Origin: Chloroflexota bacterium | GTDB taxonomy: Bacteria > Chloroflexota > Ktedonobacteria > Ktedonobacterales > Ktedonobacteraceae | Assembly: GCA_005881995.1 (NCBI GenBank) | Contig: VBHV01000128.1 | Location: forward strand, 1 to 11,733 | DNA length: 11,733 nucleotides | Direction: 5' to 3' | Translations under genes and position numbers: made by a program | The notes under the pieces: model-generated | Databases searched by the model: none | What the model saw: the letters and a program-made list of their open reading frames with translations, nothing else | What the model was told of the DNA's origin: nothing | Part shown: one piece after another, positions 8,183 through 11,733 of the stretch | Layout: every line of letters starts with the position of its first letter | How positions within the stretch are numbered: position 1 is the first letter of the stretch

Positions 8183-8240
8183 ATAGTATCTCACAGCATA
8201 TGTTAGAACCGCATAGGAGAAGTGTTAGAGAAGTGTTAGA
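8183..8240 (-). promoter_or_regulatory. Candidate PhoB/PhoP-type box and -10 upstream of the Cys-rich gene
   Basis: TGTTAGA occurs at 8201-8207, 8223-8229 and 8234-8240, i.e. starts 22 and 11 bp apart; the last two lie within a perfect 11-bp tandem repeat (8218-8239). On the minus strand these are TCTAACA units with a four-base gap, the layout of boxes bound by OmpR/PhoB-family response regulators. A weak -10 (TACTAT, 8188-8183) follows 12 bp after the nearest unit on the minus strand, where an activator would replace the -35. The units also lie upstream of the biotin carrier promoter. Confidence 0.45.
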
Positions 8241-8285
8241 ATTTTGGGGTGTTGCATCCTTTCTCGCTCAATTCAGCTTCAAAGA

Positions 8286-8294
8286 TGATACAAT
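8286..8294 (+). promoter_or_regulatory. Extended -10 promoter of the biotin carrier gene
   Basis: TGATACAAT has the extended -10 form and sits in the same 15-mer (8281-8295) seen before the dehydrogenase gene. There is no recognisable -35. The strong AGGAGGGG ribosome binding site (8313-8320) follows within the predicted leader. Confidence 0.55.
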
Positions 8295-8327
8295 AAACGT
8301 TGAAACATATCTAGGAGGGGTACGTTT

Positions 8328-8888
8328 ATGCCCTATATTTCCACCACGAACAACCAATCATACGTCATCGATACAGGCGACGAGAGCCAGCAGCGCGAAA
8401 TCACCATAGACGGTCAGGCACTGCAAATTGACTGGAGCCAGCTTGCCCCGCTCGCGGCAGATGCGAAAGGACAGATCGTCACAGGGGGACGCTATAGCCT
8501 CCTCATAGATGGCAAATCTTACGAAGTGTATGCCCGCCAGATTCACAAACCTGATACGAGCGGCTCTTATTTTGAAATCATGATAGCGGGACAGCGCTTC
8601 GAGGTGCATGTTGAGGATGAACGCGAAAAGGCCCTCACCGGCTCAATCAAAGGCGCTCACGAGTCCGGCGAGGCCATTGTTCGCGCTCCCATGCCCGGAC
8701 TGGTGCTTGGCACTCCCTTAGAAGTTGGAGCCAGCGTAACACGCGGGCAAACAGTGGTGGTTCTCGAAGCCATGAAAATGGAAAATGACCTCCCCTCACC
8801 ACTTGCTGGAACGATCAAGGAGATCAAGGTCACAAAAGGACAGACTGTCAACCAGGGGGATGTGCTGGTGATTGTAGCAGGGGAGTAA
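8328..8888 (+). CDS. Biotin carboxyl carrier protein of an acyl-CoA carboxylase
   Basis: The swinging-arm subunit that carries carboxybiotin between the biotin carboxylase and the carboxyltransferase of an acetyl-/propionyl-CoA carboxylase. The 186-aa protein ends in a biotinyl/lipoyl domain (about residues 115-186) with the biotinylation motif EAMKMEN, K150 being the modified lysine, preceded by APMPGLV and followed by GQTVNQGDVLVIV. The N-terminal 110 residues are beta-rich (YSLLIDGKSYEVYA, YFEIMIAGQRFEVHVED) and resemble the BT-like linker domain seen before the carrier domain in propionyl-CoA carboxylase alpha chains, rather than the Ala/Pro linker of AccB. The carboxylase and transferase subunits are not in the window. 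Its own strong ribosome binding site and promoter make it monocistronic. The methylmalonyl-CoA mutase gene one gene away supports propionyl-CoA as substrate, but acetyl-CoA is possible. Confidence 0.9.
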   Translation: MPYISTTNNQSYVIDTGDESQQREITIDGQALQIDWSQLAPLAADAKGQIVTGGRYSLLIDGKSYEVYARQIHKPDTSGSYFEIMIAGQRFEVHVEDEREKALTGSIKGAHESGEAIVRAPMPGLVLGTPLEVGASVTRGQTVVVLEAMKMENDLPSPLAGTIKEIKVTKGQTVNQGDVLVIVAGE

Positions 8889-8917
8889 TCTCACCTGTAA
8901 ATACAAAGAGACAATGC

Positions 8918-8932
8918 CCTGAAACCTTCAGG
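8918..8932. terminator. Short hairpin between convergent genes, weak terminator
   Basis: CCTGAA (8918-8923) and TTCAGG (8927-8932) make a six-bp stem with a three-base loop between the biotin carrier and the HNH gene, overlapping the stop codon of the latter. Neither side has a T-run, so termination strength would be low. Confidence 0.3.
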
Positions 8933-9509
8933 CTGTACTTGCTGTGCCCGTACTTCTTCCACCTGCATGTACTTTTTGCCGCAGCTGTACTACCCAATCA
9001 TCCAGTGTTCCTGGCGGTTTAGGGCCAAAGGTCTCCAATATAAAGGCGTCTAACTCACTTTTTTGTAGATCGGACATCTGTAACGGCACTGCCGCAGTTC
9101 GCCTGTTTGTCCAGTCTGGCAGTATTTCCTCGATTTGCGCCTTAGTCAGAGCTTTCCACGGGCCTAAGACATCCTTCTTCACATCTGGATTGTACCAATG
9201 AAAGTTGCCTAGATGTCCGAGCGCTTCGTGATGATCGTTTGTTCCTATGCCCTGACATAGTGAGATCATATTCAAAAGGTTAACCGTAAGGTCTTCCCTT
9301 CCAATGGCATAACAAAATTCCACGGGCACGATATGATGTACTTGCACCAGATCTTTCCCTGTCAAATTGCACGCCACACAATAATCATGATCTTTCATGA
9401 CGTGGAGATATAAATATTCCACCTCGTGCCATTGATTGCTCTGATGGAAATTAGCCGCGTCAACTACTCCAGTTCCAGCGTCCGGCGAACCAACATCTTG
9501 TTGCATCAT
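8928..9509 (-). CDS. HNH-endonuclease-domain protein
   Basis: A 193-aa protein with a zinc-bound HNH (beta-beta-alpha-metal) nuclease signature: C44-x2-C47, the HH pair H58-H59 in QVHHIVPVEF, N80 in NMISLC with C85, then a His-rich segment (TNDHHEALGHLGNFHWYNPD, 90-109). The order matches the usual C-x2-C, HH, N-x-x-x-L-C layout with H59 or H58 as general base. The C-terminal half (about 115-193) is unfamiliar. ATG 9509 or 9506 is chosen because GAGGAGG lies directly before it; an upstream extension of the same open frame has no ribosome binding site. It is transcribed divergently from the mutase gene from a good promoter. No methylase, restriction specificity or toxin partner is next to it, so whether it works in repair, defence, or as a homing-type nuclease cannot be said. 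Confidence 0.75.
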   Translation of the reverse strand: MMQQDVGSPDAGTGVVDAANFHQSNQWHEVEYLYLHVMKDHDYCVACNLTGKDLVQVHHIVPVEFCYAIGREDLTVNLLNMISLCQGIGTNDHHEALGHLGNFHWYNPDVKKDVLGPWKALTKAQIEEILPDWTNRRTAAVPLQMSDLQKSELDAFILETFGPKPPGTLDDWVVQLRQKVHAGGRSTGTASTA

Positions 9510-9540
9510 GTGCCTCCTCTCGGCACTGATCCATCTCGCA

Positions 9541-9550
9541 TATCGCGATA
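9541..9550. repeat. 10-bp perfect palindrome in the HNH leader
   Basis: TATCGCGATA is a perfect palindrome 31 bp upstream of the HNH start codon, inside the predicted transcript leader. It could be an operator or chance; no second copy is seen. Confidence 0.25.
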
Positions 9551-9556
9551 GGAGGA

Positions 9557-9670
9557 ATGAATGTATCAACGACACTAGACATCGAGATTGAGGAAATCCT
9601 AAGCTATTATAGTCGTAAAACACAACAAATGCAACAGATTGCTCCTTCAGGCGGAAAAGTTGATGGATAG
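9557..9670 (+). CDS. Possible 37-aa small ORF in the divergent interval
   Basis: ATG 9557 opens a 37-codon frame ending in TAG at 9668-9670. The peptide has a helix-like middle (DIEIEEILSYYSRKTQQ) and no cysteines. GGAGG (9551-9555) is only one base from this ATG, while it is ideally placed for ATG 9561 of another frame that ends after five codons, so initiation is doubtful. The HNH promoter lies inside the frame on the other strand. The 217-bp interval 9510-9726 otherwise holds only the divergent promoters and ribosome binding sites. Confidence 0.2.
   Translation: MNVSTTLDIEIEEILSYYSRKTQQMQQIAPSGGKVDG
9606..9634 (-). promoter_or_regulatory. Promoter of the HNH gene
   Basis: On the minus strand TTGCAT (9634-9629) and a perfect TATAAT (9611-9606) are 17 bp apart. 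Transcription would start near 9599, leaving a leader of about 90 bases before ATG 9509. Confidence 0.5.
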
Positions 9671-9688
9671 CAACCTCCTTATCATGCA

Positions 9689-9697
9689 TGCTATAAT
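9689..9697 (+). promoter_or_regulatory. Extended -10 promoter of the mutase gene
   Basis: TGCTATAAT combines the TGn extension with a perfect TATAAT. No -35 hexamer is found at the right distance. The ribosome binding site AGAGGGAGG (9712-9720) follows, so the leader is short (about 23 bases). Confidence 0.65.
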
Positions 9698-9726
9698 TGC
9701 ATTGGCAAACCAGAGGGAGGATATGC

Positions 9727-11366
<1,640 letters not shown>

Positions 11367-11382
11367 AGTTTAAGCATTGCAT

Positions 11383-11733
11383 ATGAATTTGTCACAGCCA
11401 GGCTACACATCTCCCGCGCGTGATGCAGAACGCAGTCTGCACGCGCTTGACAGAGAAAAGAGTGAATCAACAGCAAAAGCAGAAGCCCCAATTGGTGTGT
11501 TTGATTCGGGAGTAGGCGGTCTAACCATCCTTTCAGCCTTACGACAAGAATTGCCCCATGAGAACTATATCTACCTCGGTGATACAGCTCACTGTCCCTA
11601 CGGACTACGGAGCGAGGCTGACATTATCGAGCTATCGGTGCAGATCAGCCGTTTCCTCATCGCACAGGGGGTCAAACTGATCGTTGTAGCATGCAATACC
11701 GCCTCACAAGCCGCCCTCGCCGCCTTACGCGCG
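11383..11733 (+). CDS. murI: Glutamate racemase, N-terminal part (cut by the window end)
   Basis: Converts L- to D-glutamate for peptidoglycan synthesis in the cytoplasm. The 117 visible residues include [11 protein letters not shown] with the catalytic base D41, GDTAHCPYG (substrate and phosphate-like loop) and VVACNTAS with the catalytic C104; the D-C distance of 63 residues matches the family. About 35 residues precede the usual start of the domain (PIGVFDSG) and are polar and unconserved-looking; no in-frame ATG or GTG lies between, so either the extension is real or initiation is unusual. TTG 11377 is an alternative. The ribosome binding site before ATG 11383 is weak. Only 16 bp separate it from the mutase stop, so it is probably co-transcribed. 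The gene continues beyond the window. Confidence 0.93.
   Translation, partial: MNLSQPGYTSPARDAERSLHALDREKSESTAKAEAPIGVFDSGVGGLTILSALRQELPHENYIYLGDTAHCPYGLRSEADIIELSVQISRFLIAQGVKLIVVACNTASQAALAALRA

Noticed and set aside
8008..8409. 133-codon plus-strand frame overlapping the biotin carrier start
   Set aside because: Antisense to the Cys-rich gene and out of frame with the well-supported carrier gene; no ribosome binding site.
9510..9726. Cobalamin riboswitch before the B12-dependent mutase
   Set aside because: The predicted leader is about 23 bases and no B12-box-like sequence is seen.

Overview
The window is a moderate-GC bacterial chromosome segment with densely packed genes, leaderless of any phage, plasmid or CRISPR signature. 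The gene content fits a member of the Chloroflexota, probably Ktedonobacteria-like: a J-domain fused to a degenerate beta-propeller, a zinc-ribbon/single-TM/Pro-Thr linker protein, a stand-alone biotin carrier next to a split methylmalonyl-CoA mutase, and a long GC-rich perfect hairpin repeat. The taxonomic guess is inference from protein style and repeats; no marker that fixes it was available to me.

Layout. Position 6 is a probable start of a gene leaving the window to the left, with a divergent promoter region (7-183). On the plus strand follow an AlkA-type DNA glycosylase (184-882), a J-domain/beta-propeller protein (895-2328) and a family 2 glycosyltransferase (2439-3194). A 280-bp gene-free region (3195-3474) holds a 33-bp direct repeat and a perfect 34-bp inverted repeat. 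Next are a D-2-hydroxyacid (glyoxylate/hydroxypyruvate) reductase (3475-4479), and a two-gene unit with a textbook sigma-70 promoter: an 85-aa unknown protein and a zinc-ribbon membrane-anchored protein (4552-5772). A bidirectional terminator separates these from the convergent minus-strand groES-groEL operon (5865-7802), itself preceded by a small Cys-rich protein gene (7880-8131). Plus-strand genes resume with a biotin carrier protein (8328-8888), then a minus-strand HNH-nuclease-like gene (8928-9509), and finally methylmalonyl-CoA mutase large subunit (9727-11366) closely followed by the 5' part of glutamate racemase murI (11383 to the window edge).

How things fit together. The biotin carrier and the mutase point to the propionyl-CoA/methylmalonyl-CoA route (biotin-dependent carboxylation, then B12-dependent isomerisation), although the carboxylase subunits, the epimerase and the B12-binding mutase subunit are not here. 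GroES/GroEL and the J-domain protein are chaperone functions but not linked in one operon.

Most notable observations: (1) the mutase reading frame is broken by an apparent one-base loss near 9879, while its active-site residues identify it as methylmalonyl- rather than isobutyryl-CoA-specific; (2) three TGTTAGA units spaced 22 and 11 bp upstream of the Cys-rich gene and the biotin carrier, resembling a PhoB/PhoP-type box; (3) the long perfect hairpin with adjoining direct repeats; (4) three promoters sharing an extended -10 form, two of them within an identical 15-mer. I did not find convincing evidence for a wholly new multi-gene system.
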